NCBI RefSeq assembly: GCF_030704535.1
Contig: NC_081816.1
Location: 9,102,001 to 9,166,000 of the forward strand
Direction of reading: 5' to 3'
Length of the DNA stretch: 64,000 nt
From: Vitis vinifera
Lineage: Eukaryota; Streptophyta; Magnoliopsida; Vitales; Vitaceae
Shown: in pieces, positions 45,971 to 55,246 of the stretch
Layout: each line of letters begins with the position of its first letter
Position numbering within the stretch: position 1 is the first letter of the stretch
The notes under the pieces: generated by a model
What the model was told of the DNA's origin: nothing
The model's database searches: none
The model's input: the letters and a program-made list of their open reading frames with translations, nothing else
Made by a program: the position numbers and the translations under genes

Positions 45971-46774
45971 TGTAGGGACCCCTCCCCTTGGGAAACACGT
46001 GGCACGCAGCTCATGGTGACGCGTGACACGTATTGTCAGCCGGACCATCATCATCTGGATTCCCCTAAAGATATGCATGGTGCAGTTATCCTATCCGGAC
46101 CATCTCAAGGAAAGGCAAACGACGTTTCAGCTTCTCCTATCCAAGGAAGAGCAAACGACGCTGGCAGAGCGTAGACATCCGGATAGTCTCCACAACACAT
46201 CCGGATAATCAGCATGAGCCATCCGGATATAAATCGTCTGGATGATCAATTAAAGTAAAGCGAGTCTTACACGCAATCACAACAAGCAACCATGGCCCAC
46301 ATCCCATCACCTGCAGAGTGAGAAGACAAGAGGAAGTGACAGCAAGTCACTTCCCACGATCATTCTACATAATCACTTCCCACGATCTTTGACAGCCGCA
46401 TCACCTACCATGGTCTCTGACAGCCATTCGTAGGATGATAGTGCTCCTACTGACACCTATTATCATCATCACAACATAAAATATCTCCTCACCATTAATG
46501 AAAGGAGTAGTACCCCTGAAGCTGTATATATATGCCTTCACACGAAGAAGAAAGGGATCCCTTGGTAACCTCTTGATACCTAGTAAAAGACCAACTGATT
46601 TATATATCTCTCTTTCACCATGGCTAACAAAACCATCGGAGGGTGTGTCCGGACACCCTGTCCGGATGCCTTTTGCAGGTGCAACCGCTGAATTAAGAAC
46701 CCCTTGTGTGTTGAGAATCACGTGTCCATCCATCTAGCAGCAACGTGGACCACCGGATACGCGAGGTGACAACA
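45971..46774 (+). repeat. 5' LTR
   Basis: 804 bp, TGTAGGGACC ... GACAACA. A G-box/ABRE-like ACACGTGGC lies at 45995-46003 and another CACGTG near 46720. Six exact TCCGGA palindromes occur in it, including the 12-bp palindrome GTGTCCGGACAC near 46648. Confidence 0.95.
46524..46533 (+). promoter_or_regulatory. LTR TATA box
   Basis: GTATATATATG about 250 bases before the LTR end. It is conserved in the 3' LTR at 55800-55809. It would drive the genomic RNA starting about 30 bases downstream. Confidence 0.6.
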
Positions 46775-46792
46775 TTGGCGCCGTCTGTGGGA
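46775..46792 (+). promoter_or_regulatory. Primer-binding site
   Basis: TTGGCGCCGTCTGTGGGA directly follows the 5' LTR. TGGCGCCGT is the complement of the 3' end of plant tRNA-Asp as I recall it; the rest does not match. Similar sites are typical of Tat elements. Confidence 0.75.
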
Positions 46793-46830
46793 AACTTTTA
46801 CTTTTTATTTTGATTCAGTCACTAGCAAAG

Positions 46831-49116
46831 ATGACCACACCTTCCCAAAGTCGATCATCTGGTAGAGAGGAGGAAGATAATCACGAATGGCGTCAGGCCA
46901 TCGAAAAAAGACAGTTGGCGAGCGAAAAACAGCTAAGAGCTCTCCTCCAGGAGACGGAGAGGTTAAGGGAAGAAAACGCTGTGTTACGCATTCAAGCCTC
47001 AACGTCAGGTCCTCCTCGTCGTCAGCGTTCAAGAGGCCAGGTGGCAAACTCAAGGCCAGAGCCAGAATCAATATATCCTGGGTCAACAGGAGCTGTCCCA
47101 GGAGCATACAACGCAAGGCCCCATGAGCCACGCACACCCATGCCTCGAGCTCCCCGTGAGGAAAGCTCAGATTCCACTCATTTTTCAGCAAAAAGACAAC
47201 GTGATAGAAAATCACAGTTGTCAAGTTCTATGCGCGCAAGACTAGGCCCACAAGAGCCTAGGAGATCAAGGCCACCAGTAGCCACAACCCGGGTACCACG
47301 CCCCGATCCTATGATCGCTCCCATGGTGCATAACGTACCTCCGCATCGTGACCCCATGGTCACCCCAGCGATGCGGAACGTTCACTCACACCTAGCGGAA
47401 CGACCAGCTGGGAGAAACCTCCCAAACGAGCCACCCATTGGCTCCATCAGCAAAAGGCTGGATGACATGCTCTCCACGCCCTTTTGCTCTCATATCACCC
47501 ATTACGAGCCCCCAAGGGGATTCCTCGTACCAAAGTTTTCCACATACGATGGGACCAACGATCCCTTTGATCACATCATGCACTATCGACAGCTCATGAC
47601 GCTCGATATTGGCAACGATGCATTGCTATGCAAAGTATTCCCCACCAGCCTTCAAGGGCAGGCCCTCTCATGGTTTCATCGCCTACCTCCTAACTCTGTT
47701 GACAATTTCAGGGACCTCTCTGAAGCATTCGTGGGACAGTACTTGTGCTCTGCTCGACACAAGCAGAATATCAGCACCCTCCAGAACATAAAAATGAGAG
47801 ACAACGAATCCTTGAGGGAATTTGTGAAACGATTTGGCCAAGCCGTACTCCAAATAAAGGTTTGCAGCATGGATGCTGTCCTACAGATCTTCAAGAGAAG
47901 CATCTGTCCAGGCACTCCATTTTTCGAATCGTTGGCCAAAAAGCCTCCTACAACGATGGACGATTTGTTCAGACGTGCTAACAAATATTCAATGCTCGAA
48001 GATGACGTACGTGCAGCCACTCAGCAAGTTTTGGTTGCCGGACGGGCTTCTAGAGATAACGCGGACAGACATGCCAAACCTCCGGACAGGCCAAAACCAG
48101 TTGACCGGAGGCAGGACGGGCCGAGTCGTCCGGATAGGCCGCCCATCACACCCCTATCCGTATCATACGAAAAACTTCTCCCAATGATCCAAGGGTTGTC
48201 CGACTTCAGGTGGCCTAGACCCCTCGAAACGGACCCATCCATAAGAGACCGCAGCAAGAAATGCGCCTTCCACAAAGACCATGGTCATACAACAGAGACA
48301 TGTCGGTCCCTCCAGTATCTAGTTGAAAGGCTCATCAAAGCAGGACATTTAAAACAGTACATCCGCTCAGATACTGGAGGAAGGGACGTATCTCAACATC
48401 ATAACTCTGGGGCCCCGAGGGCCCTAGTCGCCTCCAAGGCTGTCATAAACTATATCAATGGGGGCCCATCTGACGAGGAATACGATTCCAGGCGGAAAAG
48501 GCAGAAATTGCTGCGAGCCGCGTCAATAAGCGAACGCATTAATTCCATCCAGCCGGGTCTTACTGGAGAGGGCCCTCGCCCCATAGATGGGACAATCATT
48601 TTCCCACCAGTAGATCCCACCCGGACGCTACAGCCACATCGCGACGCCCTCATCCTCTCCCTAGAAATAGGAGATTTCGATGTAAGACGTATCTTGGTTG
48701 ACCCAGGCAGTTCAGCCGATCTGGTGCAAGCATCAGTCATTGGCCATATGGGACATAGTCTCGCGGGTCTCGAAAACCCCGGACGAATCTTATCCGGATT
48801 CAACGGATCATCAACCACATCCTTAGGAGACATTATACTGCCGGTCCAAGCTGGCCCAGTCACTCTCAACGTGCAATTCTCAGTGGTACAAGAGTTATCA
48901 CCCTTCAATGTCATCTTGGGACGCACATGGCTTCACTACATGAAAGCCATCCCTTCCACATATCATCAAATGGTGAGTTTCCTCACCGACGAAGGGCAAA
49001 CTGACTTGTATGGCAGCCAATTAGCCGCTCGCCAGTGCTATCAAATAGCACGTGAAGCAGTCGCTAACCAAGAGGATGCATCTCCCCCTGAACCTAGCAT
49101 TGTGCACGACCAATAG
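46831..49116 (+). CDS. Gag-protease polyprotein of the gypsy element
   Basis: 761 residues from the first ATG (46831) to TAG (49114-49116). A basic, proline-rich N-terminus with a coiled-coil start leads to a retrotransposon gag domain at about residues 215-400 (FSTYDGTNDPFDHIMHYRQL, LQGQALSWFHRLPP). A Cys/His motif follows (CAFHKDHGHTTETC), then an aspartic protease near residue 625 (LVDPGSSADLV) and its C-terminal part (VILGRTWLHYMKA). Gag packages RNA and the protease processes the polyprotein. The stop is followed in the same frame by reverse transcriptase, so pol expression needs readthrough, or the stop is a mutation. Confidence 0.92.
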   Translation: MTTPSQSRSSGREEEDNHEWRQAIEKRQLASEKQLRALLQETERLREENAVLRIQASTSGPPRRQRSRGQVANSRPEPESIYPGSTGAVPGAYNARPHEPRTPMPRAPREESSDSTHFSAKRQRDRKSQLSSSMRARLGPQEPRRSRPPVATTRVPRPDPMIAPMVHNVPPHRDPMVTPAMRNVHSHLAERPAGRNLPNEPPIGSISKRLDDMLSTPFCSHITHYEPPRGFLVPKFSTYDGTNDPFDHIMHYRQLMTLDIGNDALLCKVFPTSLQGQALSWFHRLPPNSVDNFRDLSEAFVGQYLCSARHKQNISTLQNIKMRDNESLREFVKRFGQAVLQIKVCSMDAVLQIFKRSICPGTPFFESLAKKPPTTMDDLFRRANKYSMLEDDVRAATQQVLVAGRASRDNADRHAKPPDRPKPVDRRQDGPSRPDRPPITPLSVSYEKLLPMIQGLSDFRWPRPLETDPSIRDRSKKCAFHKDHGHTTETCRSLQYLVERLIKAGHLKQYIRSDTGGRDVSQHHNSGAPRALVASKAVINYINGGPSDEEYDSRRKRQKLLRAASISERINSIQPGLTGEGPRPIDGTIIFPPVDPTRTLQPHRDALILSLEIGDFDVRRILVDPGSSADLVQASVIGHMGHSLAGLENPGRILSGFNGSSTTSLGDIILPVQAGPVTLNVQFSVVQELSPFNVILGRTWLHYMKAIPSTYHQMVSFLTDEGQTDLYGSQLAARQCYQIAREAVANQEDASPPEPSIVHDQ

Positions 49117-50658
49117 CAATTATTGGGTCCGGCGGACAAAGATCCCCCGGTAGCAGATCCCTTGCAGACAATCCAAATTTCGAAGGAAAGCGATCACCTC
49201 ACAAACATCAGTTCCCTCATGACACAAGAAGAAACTCAGGGCATGCAAAAAATCCTCAGACAGAACCATGACATCTTCGCGTGGGCACATTCTGACATGA
49301 AGGGAATTCATCCCTCCATTGCATCTCACAGGCTTAACGTCTTTTCAACTACCAGACCCGTCCGACAGAGGATTAGGCGCTTCCACTCGGATAGACAAAG
49401 AATCATCCGGAACGAGATTGATAAATTGCTCGAAGCCGGATTCATCAGAGAAGTTTCTTATCCGAATTGGCTGGCAAACATAGTCGTGGTACCCAAAAAA
49501 GAAGGAAAATGGCGAGTTTGTGTAGATTACACCAATCTCAACAGTGCGTGTCCAAAAGACAGTTTCCCCTTACCGCGAATAGATCAGATTGTGGATTCCA
49601 CTTCCGGGCAGGGGATGCTCTCTTTCTTGGATGCCTTCTCCGGATATCATCAAATCCCCATGTCCCCGGATGACAAAGAAAAAACAGCATTCATAACGCC
49701 ACACGGCCTCTATTGCTACAAAGTCATGCCATTCGGACTCAAAAACGCTGGCGCCACGTATCAAAGATTGATGACTAAAATCTTCAAACCTTTGATAGGC
49801 CGCTCGGTCGAAGTATACATTGATGATATCGTGGTTAAAAGCAAAACTCGAGAGCAGCATATCCTCCATTTACAAGAAGTTTTTTATCTCTTACGAAAGT
49901 ATGGCATGAAGCTAAATCCTTCCAAATGTGCCTTTGGTGTGAGTGCTGACAAATTTCTGGGATTTATGGTCAGCCAAAGAGGCATAGAAGTCAGCCCGGA
50001 TCAAGTCAAAGCAGTCATAGAGACACCTCCTCCCAGGAACAAAAAGGAGTTACAACGCCTCACAGGCAAGCTCGTTGCGTTAGGGCGTTTCATAGCCCGC
50101 TTCACTGATGAGTTGCGACCCTTCTTCTTGGCGATACGAAAAGCTGGAACGCATGGGTGGACGGACAATTGCCAAAACGCGTTGGAAAGAATTAAACATT
50201 GTCTTATGCATCCACCCATCTTGAGCAACCCCATCCCAAAGGAGAAGCTATACATGTATCTGGCTGTCTCAGAATGGGCAATCAGCGCCGTTCTATTCTG
50301 CTGCCCTTCACCAAAGGAGCAGAAACCTGTCTACTATGTCAGCAGGGCATTGACAGATGTAGAAACCAGGTATTCAAAAATGGAGCTAACAGCCTTAGCT
50401 CTTCGAAGTGCTGCCCAAAAGCTCCGCCCCTATTTTCAAGCCCACCCAGTGATTGTACTGATCGACCAACCCCTTCGTAGCATTCTGCACAAACCAGATT
50501 TAACTGGGCGAATGCTACAATGGGCCATCGAATTGAGCGAATTTGGAATCAAATTCCAACCCAGATTATCCAAAAAAGGCCAAGTAATGGCCGACTTTGT
50601 GCTCGAATATTCACGAAGACCCAACCAGCACCACGAATCAAGTGAACAGGAGTGGTAG
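49117..50658 (+). CDS. Reverse transcriptase and RNase H region
   Basis: In frame with gag-protease across the single TAG. RT blocks are intact: WRVCVDYTNLNSACPKDSFP, FSGYHQIPM, MPFGLKNAGATYQRLM and the catalytic YIDD at 49816-49827. The connection/RNase H segment (YYVSRALTDVETRYSKME) follows. The frame ends at TAG 50656-50658, exactly before the second RNase H; family members normally continue here, so this is a nonsense change. Confidence 0.92.
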   Translation, partial: QLLGPADKDPPVADPLQTIQISKESDHLTNISSLMTQEETQGMQKILRQNHDIFAWAHSDMKGIHPSIASHRLNVFSTTRPVRQRIRRFHSDRQRIIRNEIDKLLEAGFIREVSYPNWLANIVVVPKKEGKWRVCVDYTNLNSACPKDSFPLPRIDQIVDSTSGQGMLSFLDAFSGYHQIPMSPDDKEKTAFITPHGLYCYKVMPFGLKNAGATYQRLMTKIFKPLIGRSVEVYIDDIVVKSKTREQHILHLQEVFYLLRKYGMKLNPSKCAFGVSADKFLGFMVSQRGIEVSPDQVKAVIETPPPRNKKELQRLTGKLVALGRFIARFTDELRPFFLAIRKAGTHGWTDNCQNALERIKHCLMHPPILSNPIPKEKLYMYLAVSEWAISAVLFCCPSPKEQKPVYYVSRALTDVETRYSKMELTALALRSAAQKLRPYFQAHPVIVLIDQPLRSILHKPDLTGRMLQWAIELSEFGIKFQPRLSKKGQVMADFVLEYSRRPNQHHESSEQEW

Positions 50659-52180
50659 ACACTACGAGTTAACGGAGCCTCACGCTCATCAGGCTCTGGA
50701 GTTGGGCTCTTACTACAGTCCCCAACTGGGGAACATCTGGAGCAAGCCATCCGGCTGGGATTCTCCGTGTCTAACAATGAAGCAGAATACGAGGCCATCC
50801 TGTCCGGATTGGACCTCGCCCTTGCTTATCCGTCTCCAAACTTCGAATCTACAGCGACTCGCAACTAGTGGTAAGGCACATCCAGAAAGAATATGAGGCT
50901 AAGGACGCACGCATGGCGCGATACTTGGCCAAAGTAAGAAGCACCTTACAGCAATTCACCGAGTGGACAATCGAAAAAATTAGGCGAGTTGACAATAGGC
51001 ACGCTGACGCTTTGGCCGGCATAGCTGCCTCCCTCCCTATCAAAGAAGCCATTCTACTGCCCATACATATGCAAGCCAATCCCTCTGTCGCAGAAGATTC
51101 CACTTGCAACACCATTGAGGCAAACCAAACGGATGATCAAGAATGGACGCATAATATTGCAGAATATCTCCGGGCAGACACTTTACCCGAAGATCCTAAA
51201 CAAGCACACAAAATCCGGGTGCAAGCTGCCCGTTTCACCTTGATTGGGGGGCACCTGTACAAGCGATCCTTCACAGGGCCTTATCTTCGCTGTCTTGGGC
51301 ATTCAGAAGCCCAGTATGTGCTAGCTGAATTACATGAAGGAATATGCGGAAATCATACGGGAGGACGATCCCTGGCACATAGAGCTCATTCACAAGGATA
51401 CTATTGGCCAATAATGAAGAAAGACGCAGCAGCATATGTCCAAAAGTGTGATAAATGTCAAAGATACGCTCCCATTCCACATGTGCCATCAGCAGCATTG
51501 AAATCGGTCTCAGGCCCATGGCCTTTCGCGCAGTGGGGCATGGACATAGTGGGACCCCTCCCAGCAGCACCTGCCCAAAAGAAATTCCTTCTTGTCGCCA
51601 CTGATTACTTCAGTAAATGGGTAGAAGCTGAAGCATATGCAAGCATCAAAGATAAAGATGTCACCAAATTCGTATGGAAGAACATTGTTTGCCGCTTTGG
51701 AATTCCCCAAATCATCATAGCTGACAATGGTCCACAATTTGACAGCATTGCATTCAGGAATTTCTGTTCGGAACTGAATATCCGGAATTCATACTCCACG
51801 CCACGTTATCCTCAAAGCAATGGGCAAGCAGAAGCCACAAACAAAACTCTAATCAATGCCTTAAAGAAAAGGCTTGAGCAAGCCAAAGGGAAGTGGGTGG
51901 AGGAGCTACCCGGCGTCCTGTGGGCCTATCGAACCACACCCGAACGGCCGACAGGAAACACTCCTTTCGCCCTCACATATGGAATGGATGCAATCATTCC
52001 CACTGAAATAGGTCTTCCTACTACCCGGACCGATGCAGCAAAACAAAAAGATGCCAACACGGAACTAGGAAGAAATTTGGACTGGGCAGACGAAGTCAGA
52101 GAAAGCGCGGCCATCCGGATGGCAGATTATCAACAAAGGGCATCAGCGCATTACAATCGAAAAGTCAGGCCCAGAAACTT
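50659..52180 (+). pseudogene. Archaeal-type RNase H and integrase, broken and truncated
   Basis: A second RNase H begins after the TAG (VNGAS at 50668-50682, where family members have Asp for this Asn; ending SDSQLVV). A one-base loss near 50826 shifts frame; the rest (50868 on) is open. The integrase has an HHCC zinc-binding region (CDKCQ), and the DDE residues in WGMDIVGPL (~51540), ADNGPQF (~51722) and GQAEATNKT (~51830). It stops abruptly after KVRPR at about 52175, where antisense-gene sequence begins, so the integrase C-terminus is missing. Enzymatically dead as read. Confidence 0.9.
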
Positions 52181-52634
52181 AAAAAATGTAGCGATACCCA
52201 AAGATAAATGTATCATCCACTTGTTGCTGGTAGTCCGCTGCAAGTTCCTCCCTTTCCACAGCAAACTCCCGTTCAAGTTCTTCTTTTTGCACATCCAAGC
52301 GCAGCTGCAAGTCTTCCTTCTGTTTCTTTTCATTCGAAACTTCGGTCCGGAGTTGACTCACTTCATCCCTCAGCCGGGCTGCCTCACCTTCCGCCTCATG
52401 TAGGCGGCCCGCAGTCGATTCTTCTCGACTTTTCGCCTCAGCCAACTCCACTCGGAGGGCTTCATTTTCCTCTCGCAGGGTGGATAGACTGGCTTCAGCC
52501 TCCTCCATTCTCAGACGCAGCTGATTTTCAATCTCTCGGCGCCGAGAGGAGAAGGTCTTCATATAGTCTGCAGTATGCAGCAGCTGAGTAAAAAGATCGT
52601 GTTGTTGAGCCATGCCGCGGAGGCCCCTCACCAA

Positions 52635-52734
52635 CTGACATGCAAACAAGAAAAGCAAAGACATAAAGCATACTACAACAAACACATCAGTGCAACAAAG
52701 AGTCAAAAAGCAAAAGCACAAGACAACGGTATAC
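52635..52734 (-). other. Predicted intron 2 in the antisense coding region
   Basis: Donor ACG|GTATAC at 52734 and acceptor GCATGTCAG| at 52635, 100 bp. Exon ends are in phase 0 on both sides, so splicing keeps the frame. This was checked by counting. Confidence 0.7.
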
Positions 52735-53874
52735 CGTTTCTATCATATCAAACATCTTAGCAGAAGGCTTGATGGCTTTCCAGTCGGGTGTAATCTGTTT
52801 TAGCTTAACTTCCAACTCCGCGTAGCTGAAAGGGCTAGCAGGAGCTGCATCGTCAGCAGGTTCCTCCTCAGATGAGGAGACAGAAGGTGACTCTTGTCCC
52901 GGATTCGGGACCTCCACATCTTCGTCCGGACGCATCTGTCCGGATACATCTTCAGCCGGAATGATTACCGGGGCGGCCGAGGTCTCAATTGCCATCTCCA
53001 CCTCGCCTCCATCCGGATGGGCGTCATGGGCAGAAGCGCAGCTAACTTCAATCTCTTGCTGCCGCTCTTGAAGCCGCCCAAGGAGTCCGGACCGTAGATT
53101 GCGCGTCGAACGCGGCTTCTTTGAAGGAGGCCCTTTCACCAGGGACTATGGCCAAGCGATCCGGGTCTTCGGAAGGCTGACTTTGGCTTTCTGCCCCCGC
53201 TTCCTCCAACGGGGTTGTTTCAGCTGCATCAACATTCGGATTAAGGTTGCCCGGACGGTTGATTGATGCAGCTTCCTCAGCCACGTTAGCCAGGCGCGCA
53301 ACTGCGGCCAAGGAAGTGCCCGAATGATTCAACCCCGACATGCGTCCGGGGCCGCTTGAGATAGAGTGTGGAGCAGCGTTTATTGGCTCCTCTATCATTA
53401 CTTCCCCCTCATAAGTAATTTACGGAGGGGGAAACTCCTTGGGAGGAGTGGGTTCCTTCACATCCTTCCCATTTTTCTTCACCACTTTACTCCTTTTTGC
53501 TGGAGTTTTCTTTGGGGGAGAATCCGGACCCCACTTTTGTCCGGGAGCCTTCCGGATAGTGCCTTCATTTTTCCTCTGGTCTCGATTCTCCAGGAGCTTT
53601 CGCCGTCTTTCAGCATTAGCCTCTTTAGCTTCCTGATAGAGGGGGAGCTCCTTCACAGTATAATGCTCCCCAGGCACTATCTCATCCTTTGCCAGTTTCC
53701 TGGGGAGAATATTGATAACATATTCCTGAGACTCCCGGACGACCGCTATCAAATTCCCCGCGGAAAGCAGTGTCTTGTAGGCCCTCTCCTTGGGATCTAT
53801 CTCGAATAGTTTACAGACACAGGCGAAGGACGCCTTTTCCACCCAATCCATAAGGTGGCCCCTCAATTCCAGAC

Positions 53875-53967
53875 CTGCATTAACAGCAACAAAAGGTGAG
53901 AATTCCATCCGGGAAAGTCAGCAAAAAGTCAACAAAGTAAAATCCGGACAAAGAATCGCAAAAATAC
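53875..53967 (-). other. Predicted intron 1 in the antisense coding region
   Basis: Donor CGG|GTATTT at 53967 and acceptor GTTAATGCAG| at 53875, 93 bp. Exon 1 has 559 coding bases, leaving one base, and the exon 2 frame starts at codon position 2, so splicing keeps the frame. Confidence 0.7.
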
Positions 53968-54552
53968 CCGGAATTTTTAGGGTATAATTTGGAGAAAAGG
54001 GCCTCGACGCACACTCCGATAGCCCCGCCCATCCACCCCGGACCGCCACCAGCCCCTTCGCCCCTCCCTTTGTCGAATCTGGCAGCTCTGTCACCACTTG
54101 AAGGGAGGGCAGGTGCGCGGACACACTGAAGATATCATTTTTTGCTTTCTTCAAGGAATAGACGAAGAACACTTCCAGTAACGTAAGGTCAAGGCTATAC
54201 AACATGTTGATGATGCTGCATCCCATCAGCACCCGGACAAGGTTGGGATGAATGAAGATGGGTGGAACCTGAGAGAAGTGGAGGAATTCCTTGAACAACG
54301 CCGGCAGAGGGAACCGGAGCCCCGCGTTGAATTGTTCCTTTGTGAAGAGGATAACGTTTTCTTCACCTTTCTCAGTAGGCATAGCCGCCTCCTCGTTCAC
54401 CAAGTCTATAGATACGTCATTCGGGATGCAGAACCGCTCCCGGAACTCCTTCACATTTAATTTGTCTATCGCCTTTTCGCCAGCCTCGCTGACCCGGGCA
54501 GATGAAACAATCTTTTTTGGAGCCATTTCTTACCACAAAGCCAAATCAAGAT

Positions 54553-54798
54553 CTACATACAAAAGCAATGCAACGGTTCAAACCAAGCAGTCAGAAAATA
54601 CACAAACCCTAACCCAAAGCAGTCAGAAAAACCCCTCAAAACCCCCCCCCCCCCCCCCCCCGAACACCAACAAAGTACCAACATTCAACAACAATTGCAA
54701 GCGACTTGCCCAAAACAAATGCCCACGCAAGCCATAAACCAAGTTTAAAGAACCAGCAAACGCAACCAAACGAATGACAGTAGCAAAGAGGTACTTAC
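54553..54798 (-). other. Predicted 5'-leader intron of the antisense gene
   Basis: A near-perfect donor TTG|GTAAGTAC at 54798 and acceptor TTTTGTATGTAG| at 54553, 246 bp, ending 26 bases before the ATG. The C20/G20 run lies inside it. Confidence 0.6.
54642..54661. repeat. C20 homopolymer (G20 on the antisense transcript)
   Basis: Twenty consecutive C inside the predicted leader intron of the antisense gene. It could form a G-quadruplex on the minus strand and is a likely length-error site. Confidence 0.9.
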
Positions 54799-55006
54799 CA
54801 AATAAAGCTCTGAAGAAGAAGAACGGTTACTATCTCGGTACAAAATCACCAGCAGCAAACAAACGAAGTCGCGATACAAAAACACCGGTACAAAAGAGCT
54901 TTCGAAGTTTTTTCTCAGAAAAGCAAAGGGCGCAGAAAAAACCAATAAAGAAGAAAGGCTCTCAAGAGAATGCAGTAGAAAAAAATGCAAAAAGAGGTAC
55001 AGTGCC

Positions 55007-55016
55007 CTATTTATAG
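55007..55016 (-). promoter_or_regulatory. TATA box of the antisense gene
   Basis: On the minus strand CTATAAATAG, a consensus plant TATA box, about 490 bases before the antisense ATG and outside the 3' LTR. With the leader intron it makes a complete promoter-leader arrangement for an independent transcript. Confidence 0.65.
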
Positions 55017-55232
55017 CAGGACAGCCCCTCGGAAAGCCAAACCAACAGCCATGTTATCATTGAAACGACATATTGCCTGGGGATACACAGGGTCGGCGAC
55101 TCGTCATAAATGCCTTTTTTGGCTTCCGCACCCCCACTCGCCACGTGGCCCAGTCAAACGAAGGGACCTCTTCAATTTTCAAAAGCCAGTTATTTTTAAC
55201 CCGCCCATTTTTTCGGGCAAAATAGGCAAGTT

Positions 55233-55243
55233 AAAAAGGAGGG
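55233..55243 (+). other. Polypurine tract
   Basis: AAAAAGGAGGG, followed by CAA and then the 3' LTR TG. This is the plus-strand priming site of LTR retrotransposons. Confidence 0.8.
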
Positions 55244-55246
55244 CAA

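Larger units (their letters stand above)
52181..54526 (-). pseudogene. Antisense additional gene of the Tat element (Transposase_28-like)
   Basis: A separate minus-strand gene with ATG at 54524-54526. Exon 1 (54526-53968) encodes LFKEFLHFSQVPPIFIHPNL and NMLYSLDL, a block I associate with Pfam 'putative gypsy type transposon' (Transposase_28). Introns 53967-53875 (phase 1) and 52734-52635 (phase 0) both join compatible frames. Exon 2 (53874-52735) is basic, then acidic and low in complexity, and has one in-frame TAA at 53420-53422 and a frameshift near 53110-53125. Exon 3 (52634-52181) encodes a long heptad-rich coiled coil (ENQLRLRMEEAEASLSTLRE). It ends at the deletion junction with integrase. 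Function is unknown; Tat elements commonly carry such antisense frames. Confidence 0.82.

Noticed and set aside
46401..46737. Open frames within the LTRs on both strands
   Set aside because: They occur identically in both LTRs because the LTRs are copies; they lack motifs and overlap promoter sequence.
54206..54222. GATGATGCTGCAT, resembling part of miR172
   Set aside because: It is a 13-base match inside the antisense coding exon, with no hairpin arm in the surroundings. Chance is the simplest explanation.
54602..54615. Telomere-like ACCCTAACCC
   Set aside because: Only about one and a half units, with no array.
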